The notes beneath the pieces were generated by a model that saw only the letters and a program-made list of their open reading frames with translations, was not told the DNA's origin and searched no databases. From Guptibacillus hwajinpoensis (GTDB lineage: Bacteria > Bacillota > Bacilli > Bacillales > Guptibacillaceae): a stretch of DNA of 64,000 bases. Each line of letters starts with the position of its first letter. Position 1 is the first letter of the stretch. Shown here in pieces: positions 49,400 to 58,577 of this stretch. Location: positions 248,001 through 312,000 of the forward strand of contig NZ_JAIVAE010000006.1 in the NCBI RefSeq assembly GCF_020171785.1, in the 5' to 3' direction. The translations under genes and the position numbers were made by a program.

Positions 49400-50809
49400 A
49401 TGAACATCTTAGAATGGCTACAGAAAATTAACGGCGTTCTTTGGGGAGCACCAAGTCTAATTTTGTTATTTGGAACAGGTGTCTTTCTCACGTTAATTTT
49501 AAAAGGACTTCAGTTTCGGAAACTTGGGTATGCATTTAAATTGGCATTTTCAAAAGAAAAAGAAGAGGACAGCAGTGCTGAAGGTGATGTTAGTAACTAT
49601 AAAGCTTTGATGACAGCCCTTGCGGCAACGATCGGAAATGGAAACATTGCGGGGGTTGCGACGGCCATTACGATCGGTGGACCTGGCGCTATTTTCTGGA
49701 TGTGGGTCGTTGGTCTCGTCGGTATGGCAACCAAATATGGTGAAGCCCTCCTTGCTATGAAATACCGAGTGAAAAATGATAATGGTGAGTATGCAGGTGG
49801 ACCAATGTATTATGTTGAAAAGGGACTCGGTCCAAAATGGAAGTGGCTCGCGATCTCGTTTGCGTTATTTGGTGCTATCGCTTCACTTGGCATTGGGAAT
49901 AGCGTTCAATCGAATACGATCGCAAGTGTTGTTGATGAAAGTTTTCACATTGATGGATGGGTAACGGGGGTTATCCTTGCTGCGCTTACAGCACTTATTA
50001 TTTTTGGTGGCGTGAAACGGATTAGTTCTGTCGCAGGTTTCTTTGTTCCAATTATGGCAGTACTTTACATTGTAGGAGCTGTCATCATCATCATCCTAAA
50101 CTTCGACGCGGTTATTCCAGCAATGAAGTTAATCTTTACGTATGCTTTCTCTCCTCTATCGGCTGTGGGAGGATTTTCTGGTGTAATTGTAATGGAAGCA
50201 GTGAAATCCGGCGTTTCCAAAGGGATTTTTTCTAATGAAGCAGGCCTTGGTACAGCAGCGCTAATTGCAGGAAATGCAAAAGCGGATCACCCTGTAAAAC
50301 AAGCGCTCGTTGCGATGACGGGTACGTTTATTGTAACGATTATTGTTTGTACAATGACGGCGCTCGTGCTCCTCATTACAGGATTTTGGGATCCAACAGG
50401 AGGAGAGCTTTCAGGAGTTGTGCATGATCCAAACCTGGAAGCGGGTGCTTTAACGACTGCTGCCTTTGGGTCAAGTCTCGGTATAGTTGGTGAATATATC
50501 GTCACATTCTCTGTTATTTTCTTTGGTTTCTCGACCATTATCGGCTGGTACGTGTATGGGTATAAATGTTTTGAATACCTTGTTGGTACAAAAATAACAA
50601 TTTATTATGGTGCCGTATATATACTAGCGTGCTTTGTTGGAACAGTTGCGAACTTAACAACCGTGTGGGCCTTTGCAGATATGGCGAATGCCTTAATGAT
50701 GATACCAAACTTAATAGCGCTATTGTTGCTTTATAAAGTGATTAAGAGTGAAACAGACGACTACTTTAACCGTTATCTTGTTGAATTTGAAATGAAGAAA
50801 GCGAGTTAG
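49400..50809 (+). CDS. Alanine/glycine:cation symporter (AGCS family), second copy
   Basis: 469-residue membrane protein: WGAPSLILLFGTGVFLTLILKGLQF, TALAATIGNGNIAGVATAITIGGPGAIFWMWVVG and GGPMYYVEKGLG. Paralogous to the symporter at 40177-41529. ATG 49400 follows AAAGGAG. A perfect cre element just upstream predicts repression in glucose; the other copy lacks one. Confidence 0.93.
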   Translation: MNILEWLQKINGVLWGAPSLILLFGTGVFLTLILKGLQFRKLGYAFKLAFSKEKEEDSSAEGDVSNYKALMTALAATIGNGNIAGVATAITIGGPGAIFWMWVVGLVGMATKYGEALLAMKYRVKNDNGEYAGGPMYYVEKGLGPKWKWLAISFALFGAIASLGIGNSVQSNTIASVVDESFHIDGWVTGVILAALTALIIFGGVKRISSVAGFFVPIMAVLYIVGAVIIIILNFDAVIPAMKLIFTYAFSPLSAVGGFSGVIVMEAVKSGVSKGIFSNEAGLGTAALIAGNAKADHPVKQALVAMTGTFIVTIIVCTMTALVLLITGFWDPTGGELSGVVHDPNLEAGALTTAAFGSSLGIVGEYIVTFSVIFFGFSTIIGWYVYGYKCFEYLVGTKITIYYGAVYILACFVGTVANLTTVWAFADMANALMMIPNLIALLLLYKVIKSETDDYFNRYLVEFEMKKAS

Positions 50810-50823
50810 TTCTAGATAGCCAA

Positions 50824-50862
50824 AAAAGAGCCCTGCTGAAAATTTCAGCTGGGCTCTTTCTT
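50824..50862. terminator. Terminator between alanine symporter and sortase genes
   Basis: AAAGAGCCC...GGGCTCTTT with inner CTGAAAATTTCAG; lies between convergent genes. Confidence 0.85.
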
Positions 50863-51835
50863 ATTCGTCTGAAGTGATTTTTTTAGAAGGCGCCGATTCA
50901 TTTCCAAAGATATTAACTGCCGTAACATAGTAGGAAGAGCTTGAGGCATCTGGATCTGTAAAGCTCTTTCGTTCAAGATTTGATACACTCTCAATTTGTT
51001 TGTATACTCCGTACGCATCGGCTTTATAAATCCGATAACCGACCACATTTTCATCACGAACAGCGTGCCACGAAAGAAAGTTGCCGCTAACACTAAGGTT
51101 TGTTGGTGCATCAGGTACTTCGTCAGGATTTACTTGTTCCTTTTTATCAGAATCGTCTTCTTTTAATTCGGTAGACACAACAAGTCTTTCTTCATGTGTC
51201 CCTTTCGACCGATTAAATGTGCCAACACATGTAATGAGATTCAATGTACGTGAATCAGTTGGTCCAAAAATCTTCTCAATTGGAGAATCATCATACGGGT
51301 ATCTTTCTTTACCGGTTACAACGAAGGTCATTGTTGCACCATCTTGACCAGTTAAAATAATTTCGTCTCCTTTTGAAAGTTTTTCGAGATAAAAAAAGAT
51401 CGCTGGTCCCGTTTTACTATCGACGTGCCCAGCAAGGACAGCATTTCCTTTTGTACCTGGCTTAAAGCCGGGCTCAAACCAGCCAACTTTGTTAATATCC
51501 TCTGGTACACCCATTTGTCCATTATCTAGAACGCCTACATTCTCGATAGCGGCTTTCACATCAATGGCGGGTATTGCAAGTTGCACTGGTTCAATTCCTT
51601 CTTGAACGTCCTGAGATTCTTTTGCTTTCTCAATTTTTTTCTTCTGATTATCTAGAAGTAAAAATTCATCCGATAAGACATCCGGTTTTTCAATTTCTTC
51701 TACTTCTAACTCAGATTGGTTTTCTTCGGTTATGTTTGTTACGGCTTCTTGCGCCGGCTCAGTATAATTATTGTTATAACCAGCAAGAACGAGCCAGATA
51801 ATTGCGCCAACGACAAGCAACAAGATCTTCCTCAC
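50861..51835 (-). CDS. Class F-like sortase with C-terminal FN3-like domain
   Basis: 324-residue exported protein: N-terminal anchor (~3-20), acidic linker, sortase domain (~85-225) and a fibronectin type III-like domain (~238-320: PDAPTNLSVSGNFLSWHAVRDENVVGYRIYKA). Catalytic residues are visible: His in AGHVDS, Cys in NLITCVG and Arg in ERLVV. The compact sortase core resembles class F. GTG 51833-51835 is 8 bases behind AGAGG; a GTG three codons upstream overlaps that site. No LPxTG substrate lies in the window, so the enzyme may act on distant proteins. Confidence 0.83.
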   Translation of the reverse strand: MRKILLLVVGAIIWLVLAGYNNNYTEPAQEAVTNITEENQSELEVEEIEKPDVLSDEFLLLDNQKKKIEKAKESQDVQEGIEPVQLAIPAIDVKAAIENVGVLDNGQMGVPEDINKVGWFEPGFKPGTKGNAVLAGHVDSKTGPAIFFYLEKLSKGDEIILTGQDGATMTFVVTGKERYPYDDSPIEKIFGPTDSRTLNLITCVGTFNRSKGTHEERLVVSTELKEDDSDKKEQVNPDEVPDAPTNLSVSGNFLSWHAVRDENVVGYRIYKADAYGVYKQIESVSNLERKSFTDPDASSSSYYVTAVNIFGNESAPSKKITSDE

Positions 51836-51957
51836 ATTCTTCACCTCTTTTAGTTAATTTCTATCATATAAACATTTACTGACAATAGTCTTACAAAGCT
51901 AACGAAAAAAACGTCACTTTAGATCATTTTTTAAGAAAAAAATTAATCTGAAAAAGA

Positions 51958-52000
51958 TTGACCTTCCCAAAGTATCGGTGTACTATGTAACTAATACACC
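51958..52000 (+). promoter_or_regulatory. Promoter and YtrA-type operator of the ABC operon
   Basis: TTGACC (51958-51963) and TACTAT (51981-51986) with a 17-base spacer. The inverted repeat GGTGTA-N12-TACACC (51977-52000) covers the -10, so the GntR protein encoded in the operon is the likely repressor. Confidence 0.72.
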
Positions 52001-52023
52001 AATACAATATGAGGAGTGATGAA

Positions 52024-52794
52024 ATGATGAATTGGAGCGGGCTGTTACGAAAAGAATTTCGTGTAACAAGAACCCTTCTTTTAGGCGTCCTAACATTTGA
52101 TTTACTGGTAATGATCGGTTTCTTCTTAGCATCAGAAAGGTGGGAATTCCCTTATTTAACTGCCATTATTGGTGGTGTCTTAACGGCGATACATGTTTTC
52201 TTTCTGCCCCTGTATTTATTGATTAGTCTTAACACAGAAGGAAGAAACCTACATCTCTGGCTCCACAATCCTCAATCTGGAGCTCGCTTACTTGGGGCTA
52301 AATTCCTGAATGGTTTATTAGCGATATTAATTTCAATTGGTCTTGTAAGTAGCTTATCACTTCTAGCTTACAACATAGAGACAAGTGCTTTGGAGCTTCC
52401 AATTGACAACGTATGGTTGTTCGGGTTTTACTTTTTAGCCGTCATTGTGACAGGGTCTATCTACATGGGGATTTGGCTTATCTTCTATTGGACGTTTTAT
52501 CAAGTGTTGAAAACCTATATTGGCAAATGGGCGCTTCTCCTTGTCCTCGTACTTGTTGCTTTCATTAGTTGGTTAGGTTCGTGGTTTAGTGGAACCCGTC
52601 TTTCAGAAGTGCTTGTGGAGTGGGGGTATGTGCAACTACCTTCACCGTTAAATATGGAAGTTAGTCAGCAAGAGTTTGGTTTAACCGTTTCAACCTTTCC
52701 ATTTCCGGTTGGTAACGTGGTTTTCGATATCATCACATTAGTCGTTATATTCTTGATTGCTTGTTGGTTACTTGATCGAAAAGTGGAGGTGTAA
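52024..52794 (+). CDS. ABC-2-like membrane protein, first gene of the YtrA-type operon
   Basis: 256-residue membrane protein with six hydrophobic segments and no recognised motif beyond an ABC-2 permease-like layout. It begins MMNWSGLLRKEFRVTRTLLLGVLTFDLLVMIGFF, typical of permease subunits. ATG 52024 follows AGGAG. It lies 3 bases upstream of the GntR gene and is probably the permease partner of the first ATPase. Confidence 0.75.
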   Translation: MMNWSGLLRKEFRVTRTLLLGVLTFDLLVMIGFFLASERWEFPYLTAIIGGVLTAIHVFFLPLYLLISLNTEGRNLHLWLHNPQSGARLLGAKFLNGLLAILISIGLVSSLSLLAYNIETSALELPIDNVWLFGFYFLAVIVTGSIYMGIWLIFYWTFYQVLKTYIGKWALLLVLVLVAFISWLGSWFSGTRLSEVLVEWGYVQLPSPLNMEVSQQEFGLTVSTFPFPVGNVVFDIITLVVIFLIACWLLDRKVEV

Positions 52795-52797
52795 CGG

Positions 52798-53178
52798 ATG
52801 GGAGAAGAATTTAATCCCTCAAAGCCGATTTACCTTCAGCTAGTGGATCGCATTAGCTGGGAAATTATTAAAGGTGAACGTAAAACTGGTGAGAAGCTTC
52901 CTTCAGTGAGGGAAATGGCCATTCAATCAGGAGTAAATCCTAATACAGTATCGAGAACTTACAATGAACTGGAGAGGATGGAAATCGTGGAGACGAAGCG
53001 CGGACAAGGAACGTTTGTAACAGAGCAAAAAGAAAAACTAGTCGAACTTCGAGAACAGCTTAAGATTAACCACATCCAGAATTTTATTGAAGAAATGAAG
53101 CAGATGGGCTTTTCATCAGAAGATATGATTGAAGGTATTCGAACTTACGTTACGAACGAAAAGGAGAATCAATCATGA
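52798..53178 (+). CDS. GntR family regulator, YtrA subfamily
   Basis: 126-residue short GntR protein: FNPSKPIYLQLVDRISWEIIKGERKTGEKLPSVREMAIQSGVNPNTVSRTYNELERMEIVETKRGQGTFVTE is the winged helix, followed by a small helical dimer domain (YtrA subfamily). It controls ABC transporter operons that respond to cell-wall antibiotics in B. subtilis. It overlaps the first ATPase gene by 4 bases. Confidence 0.92.
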   Translation: MGEEFNPSKPIYLQLVDRISWEIIKGERKTGEKLPSVREMAIQSGVNPNTVSRTYNELERMEIVETKRGQGTFVTEQKEKLVELREQLKINHIQNFIEEMKQMGFSSEDMIEGIRTYVTNEKENQS

Positions 53179-53873
53179 TTACATTTGAGAATGTATCAAA
53201 GCGATATTTGACAAAACATGCCCTTTCAGATGTGAATGTTACGATTCCAGAGGGGAAAATCATTGGTCTTGTAGGGTCAAACGGTAGCGGGAAATCGACG
53301 TTCATGAAAATGATCGCAGGTCTTGTAGGACCTTCTGAAGGGAAAGTAATGATTGACCAAGAACCGGTTTCTAGGCGAACAGCCAATAAAGTGGCTTATC
53401 TTTCTGAATTAGATGCGTATTATTCATTCTTTTCAGTGAAAGAGACAATCGATTTCTTTGCTTCACAATTTCAGGACTTTGATGTAGAAAAAGCGAACGA
53501 TATTGTTGACTTTATGGAGGTAGATTCGAGTCAAAAGGTAAAGCATTTATCGAAAGGAAATCGGGGGAGGTTAAAGATTGCGCTCACCCTGGCAAGAGAA
53601 GTGCCGGTTATTTTGATGGATGAGCCATTATCAGGACTTGATCCGATGGTGCGAGATTCAATTGTGAAAGGTTTACTTTCATTTATTGATTTAGAAAAAC
53701 AAACGGTGATCATTACGACACATGAAGTAACAGAAATCGAACCTTTGCTTGAAACGGTTATTGCGATTCGAAATGGTAAGGTACTGGCTCTCGAAGATGT
53801 TGAAACCATTCGCGAGCGAGATCGCATGAGAATAGTGGATTGGTTGAAGAAGATGTACCAAGAGGAGGCGTAA
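53175..53873 (+). CDS. ABC transporter ATP-binding protein (YtrB-like)
   Basis: 232-residue ATPase: Walker A GSNGSGKST, Walker B VILMDEPLSGLD, and a variant signature LSKGNRGRLKIALTLA in place of LSGGQ, as in the YtrB/EcsA-like and AgrT group. Switch His in ITTHEV. It probably pairs with the membrane protein at 52024-52794. Confidence 0.92.
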   Translation: MITFENVSKRYLTKHALSDVNVTIPEGKIIGLVGSNGSGKSTFMKMIAGLVGPSEGKVMIDQEPVSRRTANKVAYLSELDAYYSFFSVKETIDFFASQFQDFDVEKANDIVDFMEVDSSQKVKHLSKGNRGRLKIALTLAREVPVILMDEPLSGLDPMVRDSIVKGLLSFIDLEKQTVIITTHEVTEIEPLLETVIAIRNGKVLALEDVETIRERDRMRIVDWLKKMYQEEA

Positions 53874-53874
53874 C

Positions 53875-54801
53875 ATGGCTGTCAAACCAGTTGTTCAGAT
53901 TCGAAACTTAACAAAAGTAATTGGTAAGAAAACAATTATTGATCAGCTTTCATTTGATGTCTATCCAGGGGAAGTGTTTGGTTTTCTAGGACCGAATGGA
54001 GCAGGAAAAACAACAACGATTCGGATGATGGTTGGGTTAATGAGAATGACGGAAGGCGAAGTTCTCATTGATGGAAACAGTATTAAAACAGATTACGAAA
54101 ATGCGATTGTAAAAGTAGGGGCGATTGTTGAAAATCCTGAAATGTACAAATTTCTAACTGGCTATCAAAACCTTGTCCATTATGCTCGAATGGTCAAAGG
54201 GGTTTCAAAAGAACGGATTCAAGAAGTGGTTCAATTGGTTGGATTGCAAGGTCGTATTAATGAAAAAGTGAAGGGGTATTCTCTTGGAATGAGACAGCGT
54301 CTTGGACTTGCGCAGGCCCTGCTCCATCGACCTAAGCTACTTATTCTAGACGAGCCAACAAACGGGCTTGATCCCGCTGGTATTCGAGAAATTAGACAAT
54401 ATTTACGAACCCTTGCCAGAGAAGAAAACGTCGCCGTTGTTGTTTCAAGTCATTTGTTATCCGAAATTGAGCTCATGTGTGATCGGATTGGCATTATTCA
54501 GGCCGGTAAAATGATCGATGTCCAGCGGGTAAACGACTTTGTTCAAAATGAACAAGCGGTAATGGTTTCATTTGAAGTTGATCCAGTGGAACACGCCGTT
54601 CATGCTGTTAAAGCGAATTTCCCTGAATGTGATATTGAACAGGCGGATCGTAAGTTGACGATTAAAATCGAACATGAGCTTATTCCAGAGGTAACAGCCA
54701 TACTGGTGGAAAAGGGTGTACGCGTTTATGGTATTCAATCCTCAGTGAAAACGTTAGAAGATGTGTTCCTTGAAGTAACGGGAGGTGAGCAGGTTGTCTA
54801 G
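53875..54801 (+). CDS. ABC transporter ATP-binding protein (BcrA-like)
   Basis: 308-residue ATPase: Walker A GPNGAGKTT, signature YSLGMRQRLGLAQAL, Walker B LLILDEPTNGLD, and a C-terminal ~80-residue extension (SFEVDPVEHAVHAVKANF...) typical of BcrA/NatA-type exporters. ATG 53875 is one base after the previous stop. Pairs with the permease that follows. Confidence 0.93.
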   Translation: MAVKPVVQIRNLTKVIGKKTIIDQLSFDVYPGEVFGFLGPNGAGKTTTIRMMVGLMRMTEGEVLIDGNSIKTDYENAIVKVGAIVENPEMYKFLTGYQNLVHYARMVKGVSKERIQEVVQLVGLQGRINEKVKGYSLGMRQRLGLAQALLHRPKLLILDEPTNGLDPAGIREIRQYLRTLAREENVAVVVSSHLLSEIELMCDRIGIIQAGKMIDVQRVNDFVQNEQAVMVSFEVDPVEHAVHAVKANFPECDIEQADRKLTIKIEHELIPEVTAILVEKGVRVYGIQSSVKTLEDVFLEVTGGEQVV

Positions 54802-55744
54802 TATGCTACATTTAATTCAAAATGAAAACATGAAGATTTATAGAAGAGTTGGAACGTGGGTGATGGTTGGGCTTGTCGTGGCCGCTGTTCTTGTAGCTGC
54901 CATTTTCACAAATATGAATGCAAGTGATGAGACCACGAACTGGCGCACTGATTCTGAAAATGCGATCCAGCAAGCGGAAGAAACGTTAAATAATTCAGAA
55001 GGAATGCCGAAAGCCTTTAAAGACAGTCAGGAACGTTCGATTGCGATCAATGAATATCGTCTTGAGAATGACATTCCGCCTTTAGAAAGTGATTCCATTT
55101 GGAGTTTTATGGATAGTTCAACTGGCGTAGTGAGTTTAATCTCCATCTTCACAATCATTATCGGAGCGGGCGTGATTGCGAGTGAATATTCGTGGGGAAC
55201 GATTAAGCTCTTGTTAATTCGTCCAGCTTCACGAACGAAAATTCTAGCTTCCAAATTCATAGCAACGCTATTGTTTGCCCTTTTTTCTCTCGTTATCTTA
55301 TACATTTCTTCTTTTATAATAGGTGGGTTATTCCTTGGTTTTAATGCCGTCGATCAACCATACCTGACTTATTCAGGTGGTGATGTGGCCGAAACGAGTA
55401 TGGCAATTCATTATATTGTTGAATACGCGCTTGCAAGTGTGAACTTGCTTATGATGGTAACGTTTGCTTTCATGCTATCAAGTGTTTTTAGAAGTTCATC
55501 CCTTGCGATAGGGCTAGCGATTTTCTTAATGTTTACAGGAAGTCAGCTTACGTATATTTTAAGTCAGTACGATTGGGTGAAATATATCCTATTTGCAAAT
55601 ACGGATTTAAGTGTTTATTTCGATGGATCTCCTATTATTGAAAGCATGACGCTTGGTTTTTCCTTAATGACTTTGCTTGTCTATTTTATTGTTTTCTTAT
55701 TATTGTCATGGCTACTGTTCACAAAGCGAGACGTAGCTGCATAG
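54794..55744 (+). CDS. ABC-2 type permease
   Basis: 316-residue membrane protein with one N-terminal helix, a ~90-residue extracytoplasmic loop (MNASDETTNWRTDSENAIQ...), and five more helices, including ASEYSWGTIKLLLIRPASRTKILASKF typical of BcrB-like permeases. TTG 54794 is 8 bases behind GGAGG and overlaps the ATPase stop by 8 bases; a GTG at 54785 overlaps the site itself. Confidence 0.88.
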   Translation: MSSMLHLIQNENMKIYRRVGTWVMVGLVVAAVLVAAIFTNMNASDETTNWRTDSENAIQQAEETLNNSEGMPKAFKDSQERSIAINEYRLENDIPPLESDSIWSFMDSSTGVVSLISIFTIIIGAGVIASEYSWGTIKLLLIRPASRTKILASKFIATLLFALFSLVILYISSFIIGGLFLGFNAVDQPYLTYSGGDVAETSMAIHYIVEYALASVNLLMMVTFAFMLSSVFRSSSLAIGLAIFLMFTGSQLTYILSQYDWVKYILFANTDLSVYFDGSPIIESMTLGFSLMTLLVYFIVFLLLSWLLFTKRDVAA

Positions 55745-55774
55745 AAAAAAGCCGGTCATTGGGCCGGCTTTTTC
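55745..55774. terminator. Terminator of the ABC operon
   Basis: AAAAAAGCCGG pairs with CCGGCTTTTT across TCATTGGG; lies between convergent genes. Confidence 0.85.
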
Positions 55775-56622
55775 GATGTCTTTTTTCGAAAACGGTATAA
55801 GAAAAATAAACCGATGATCAGAAGAGGTAAAAGAATGGGAGAAAGACCAATTAATAGAACGATTGTTTTGGAGAAAAACGCAACCAGTCTGTTTGATGTG
55901 GTTAGAAAGAGATGTTTGGCTTCAGAAAGTGTTTCGAAATCCTTTTTGGGAACCGGTCGTTTCGTTTGTTCAAGCGAGATTGTTATAGTAGAATAATCGC
56001 TTTGATTATCGAGATAATTGATTTGCCCTTTCAACTGTTCGACCTCTTCCTGTACACGAGAAAGTTCATTTGATATGGCTAACAGGTCGCCTGTTTTTGT
56101 TGCTTCGTTTAGAAATGATTCAAGTTTCTGTTGAACGGCTTCCTTTGCCTTTAATCGAGAAGATAGATCGACGTAATTTTCTGTTACATCCTTACTAGTA
56201 ATGGATTTTTGCGGTTCTCCTTTTGTGAGAGTTTCTACCTTGCGTAGATAAGCGTCAAATTGAGATTGAGGAATACGAATGGTCATTGAGCCAATATAGG
56301 CGTTTTCCTCTGAAAAAGTGCTTTCTTCCACAACATAACCTTCAAATCGTTTGGTCGATTTCTTAATTAGATCAATTGTTTGTGTTAAATCTTCCACAGT
56401 TAAGAAAAGGTTAGCGTTAAAAATCACTTTGCGTTCTTTTAGCAATGGAGGCATTTCTTGTTTCTCTTCCTCAGACGACCTGTTTTCTTTTGCTCCACCA
56501 CTATCACGGTTTTGTTCAGTGAAATGTTCAGTAGCCTGATCACTGGAGCTGTTTTCTTCATTTGAACTGCAACCAGCTAGCATTAAAATAGAAGTAAGGA
56601 TTACAAAAAGCCATCTTTTCAT
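55756..56622 (-). CDS. DUF4349 domain-containing lipoprotein
   Basis: 288-residue exported protein. The signal ends in lipobox LAGC (ILMLAGCSSN). A Ser/Glu-rich linker leads to the DUF4349 domain (~60-220: KVIFNANLFLTVEDLTQTIDLIKKSTKRFEGYVVEES, MTIRIPQSQFDAYL, YVDLSSRLKAKEAVQQKL) with a coiled coil, and a C-terminal helix anchors the end (~250-275). Function unknown. Confidence 0.9.
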   Translation of the reverse strand: MKRWLFVILTSILMLAGCSSNEENSSSDQATEHFTEQNRDSGGAKENRSSEEEKQEMPPLLKERKVIFNANLFLTVEDLTQTIDLIKKSTKRFEGYVVEESTFSEENAYIGSMTIRIPQSQFDAYLRKVETLTKGEPQKSITSKDVTENYVDLSSRLKAKEAVQQKLESFLNEATKTGDLLAISNELSRVQEEVEQLKGQINYLDNQSDYSTITISLEQTKRPVPKKDFETLSEAKHLFLTTSNRLVAFFSKTIVLLIGLSPILLPLLIIGLFFLYRFRKKTSKKPAQ

Positions 56623-56733
56623 AGCGATTGCCTCCGCTTCAGTTATTTGTGAATTAGACGGGATGAGAACTGCTTAGGTTACCGTTTCCATGATATGATA
56701 AAAAGTAACTGACTCAAAAAGGAGTTGCCTTTT

Positions 56734-57819
56734 GTGCTTTCAATCTTTGAAAATGCGAATATTATCGATTTGGTGATAACCGTTTCTGTTATACTAGGTC
56801 TTTTTCTAATTCGATTTCTCATTAAATTATGGCTGACAAAAAGGGAAACAGAAGAGGAGTATCCAAATGGAATCCGTCCAGCCTTCTTATCATTTATCAA
56901 TTGGACTACAGGGTACGCCATTCTGTTATTTGTATTACTTTATTACTCTGATAACAGCTGGATGTTTAGTCCCTTGGTTGCTATTGGAAAGGTAGAAATT
57001 TCTCTCTTTCTTATTTTAATTGCCCTATTTATTATTACGCTTGCAAACCGAATCTCGAAAATCGCAACATCCTTCCTGATGCCCCCTGTTTATGATCGTT
57101 ACAGTTTGGATACAGGACTGCAATTTACATTTAATCGGATTTTTCACTATACGTTAATGGTCGTAGCAGTCGTTATTAGTTTAACGACAGTAGGGATTGA
57201 TCTTAGTGCATTAACCGTATTTGCAGGTGTTCTAGGCGTAGGAATTGGTTTTGGCATGCAAAATATCGCAAATAACTTTATCTCTGGTTTAATCATTTTA
57301 TTTGAACGGCCAATTAAAGTAGGCGATCGTGTCATTATTAACGACATTATTGGTGACATTGAGAAAATTAATATGCGTGCAACCATTATTCGCACGTTAG
57401 ATAATGAACGAATTATCATGCCGAATTCCTACTTCATTGAAGAACAAGTTGTCAATCATTCCTATGGCGATTCTCGGTTGCGGCTTGTCTTACCAATTGG
57501 TGTTGCATACGGATCGGATGTCGAGCTTGTTCGATCACTTCTTTTACAAGTAGCAGAAGAAGAAAAGGAACATTCGATGTATGTTCTTGAAACACCACCG
57601 CCTTTTGTGAATTTTCTTGGTTTTGGTGATTCATCGCTAGATTTTCAACTGTTTATTTGGATCTCGTCCCCAAAAGCAGCAGTAGAAACAAAAAGCAGTT
57701 TGAATTTCCGCATCAATCGGATTCTCACAGAAAACAATGTTGAAATTCCATTTCCACAGCGAGATTTACATGTGCGTAGCTTAGATGAAAAAGTGATTCA
57801 GCAATTAACAAAGCGATAG
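56734..57819 (+). CDS. MscS family mechanosensitive channel
   Basis: 361-residue membrane protein with four helices and the MscS pore helix LTVFAGVLGVGIGFGMQNIANNFISGLIILFERPIKVGDRVII, followed by the beta and alpha/beta domains. It should release solutes on osmotic downshock. GTG 56734 is 9 bases behind AAAGGAG; a TTG at 56725 overlaps it. Monocistronic. Confidence 0.92.
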   Translation: MLSIFENANIIDLVITVSVILGLFLIRFLIKLWLTKRETEEEYPNGIRPAFLSFINWTTGYAILLFVLLYYSDNSWMFSPLVAIGKVEISLFLILIALFIITLANRISKIATSFLMPPVYDRYSLDTGLQFTFNRIFHYTLMVVAVVISLTTVGIDLSALTVFAGVLGVGIGFGMQNIANNFISGLIILFERPIKVGDRVIINDIIGDIEKINMRATIIRTLDNERIIMPNSYFIEEQVVNHSYGDSRLRLVLPIGVAYGSDVELVRSLLLQVAEEEKEHSMYVLETPPPFVNFLGFGDSSLDFQLFIWISSPKAAVETKSSLNFRINRILTENNVEIPFPQRDLHVRSLDEKVIQQLTKR

Positions 57820-57916
57820 CGGAAACTCACATCGTTTTCACATCATTCTTACAAATTTCTTCGTAGGTTGCTGTCCATAATAGGTAGTGTAAGAACATAC
57901 CTTCGAAGGGAGATTG

Positions 57917-58447
57917 ATGAAATTGAACAAATGGATGATAGGAGTTGCATCGGTTATGCTTGCGGGAGGAATTGCTGGAGCTAATGTTTATGCAGCAGAT
58001 GGCGAATCAACTGAAATAGATGAGGCAGTAGTGGGGCAGGAGGAAATGGCGGGACATGATGGTCATCATGGAAAAAGAGGTCACTTTAAGGGTCACTCTG
58101 AAGAGCGCGAACTGCGAATGGAAACGGCTGAAAAGAAAGATCAGTTAATTGATCTATTACTTGATCAAGATGCAAGCGTTGACGGCGTTGACGAGCTTCA
58201 AAAAGAGCTTGCCGATCTAAATACTCAGTTGGATGCTCTAAAAGAGAAATTCACAGCTGCCCATGAAGAAAAAGAAGCGAAGATGCAAGAGTGGAAAGAT
58301 AGTGGAGAACGTCCGGAGTTAACGGAAGAAGAGAAAGCTGCACGTGAAGAGGCCCATGAAGAAATGAAAGCAAACAGAGAACAGGCTTCCGAACTGGTTA
58401 AACAAAAAAATAAGGTGCTTGATCAGCTAATTGAAAAGCTTAGCTAG
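57917..58447 (+). CDS. Secreted His-rich helical protein (CpxP/Spy-like), function unknown
   Basis: 176-residue protein. A signal peptide (~1-27, cleavage near VYAADG) is followed by an acidic stretch, a His-rich segment (GHDGHHGKRGHFKGH, ~50-64) and a long charged helical part. It resembles periplasmic CpxP/Spy/ZraP-type metal-binding helical proteins in style, though I see no LTxxQ motif. It ends at a terminator 130 bases before a two-component system. ATG 57917 follows GAAGGGAG. Confidence 0.7.
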   Translation: MKLNKWMIGVASVMLAGGIAGANVYAADGESTEIDEAVVGQEEMAGHDGHHGKRGHFKGHSEERELRMETAEKKDQLIDLLLDQDASVDGVDELQKELADLNTQLDALKEKFTAAHEEKEAKMQEWKDSGERPELTEEEKAAREEAHEEMKANREQASELVKQKNKVLDQLIEKLS

Positions 58448-58455
58448 TCATCATG

Positions 58456-58484
58456 AGAGATAGGGAGCTTCCCTATCTCTTTTA
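58456..58484 (+). terminator. Terminator after His-rich protein gene
   Basis: AGAGATAGGGA pairs with TCCCTATCTCT, followed by TTTATTT. Confidence 0.88.
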
Positions 58485-58577
58485 TTTACGTTGCTACTAT
58501 ATAGATGAATTTACTGTGTGAGAAGCGTAGGATAAAATAGGAAGAAAGTATGGAGGACGAAAGAACGGAGTGAAGAA

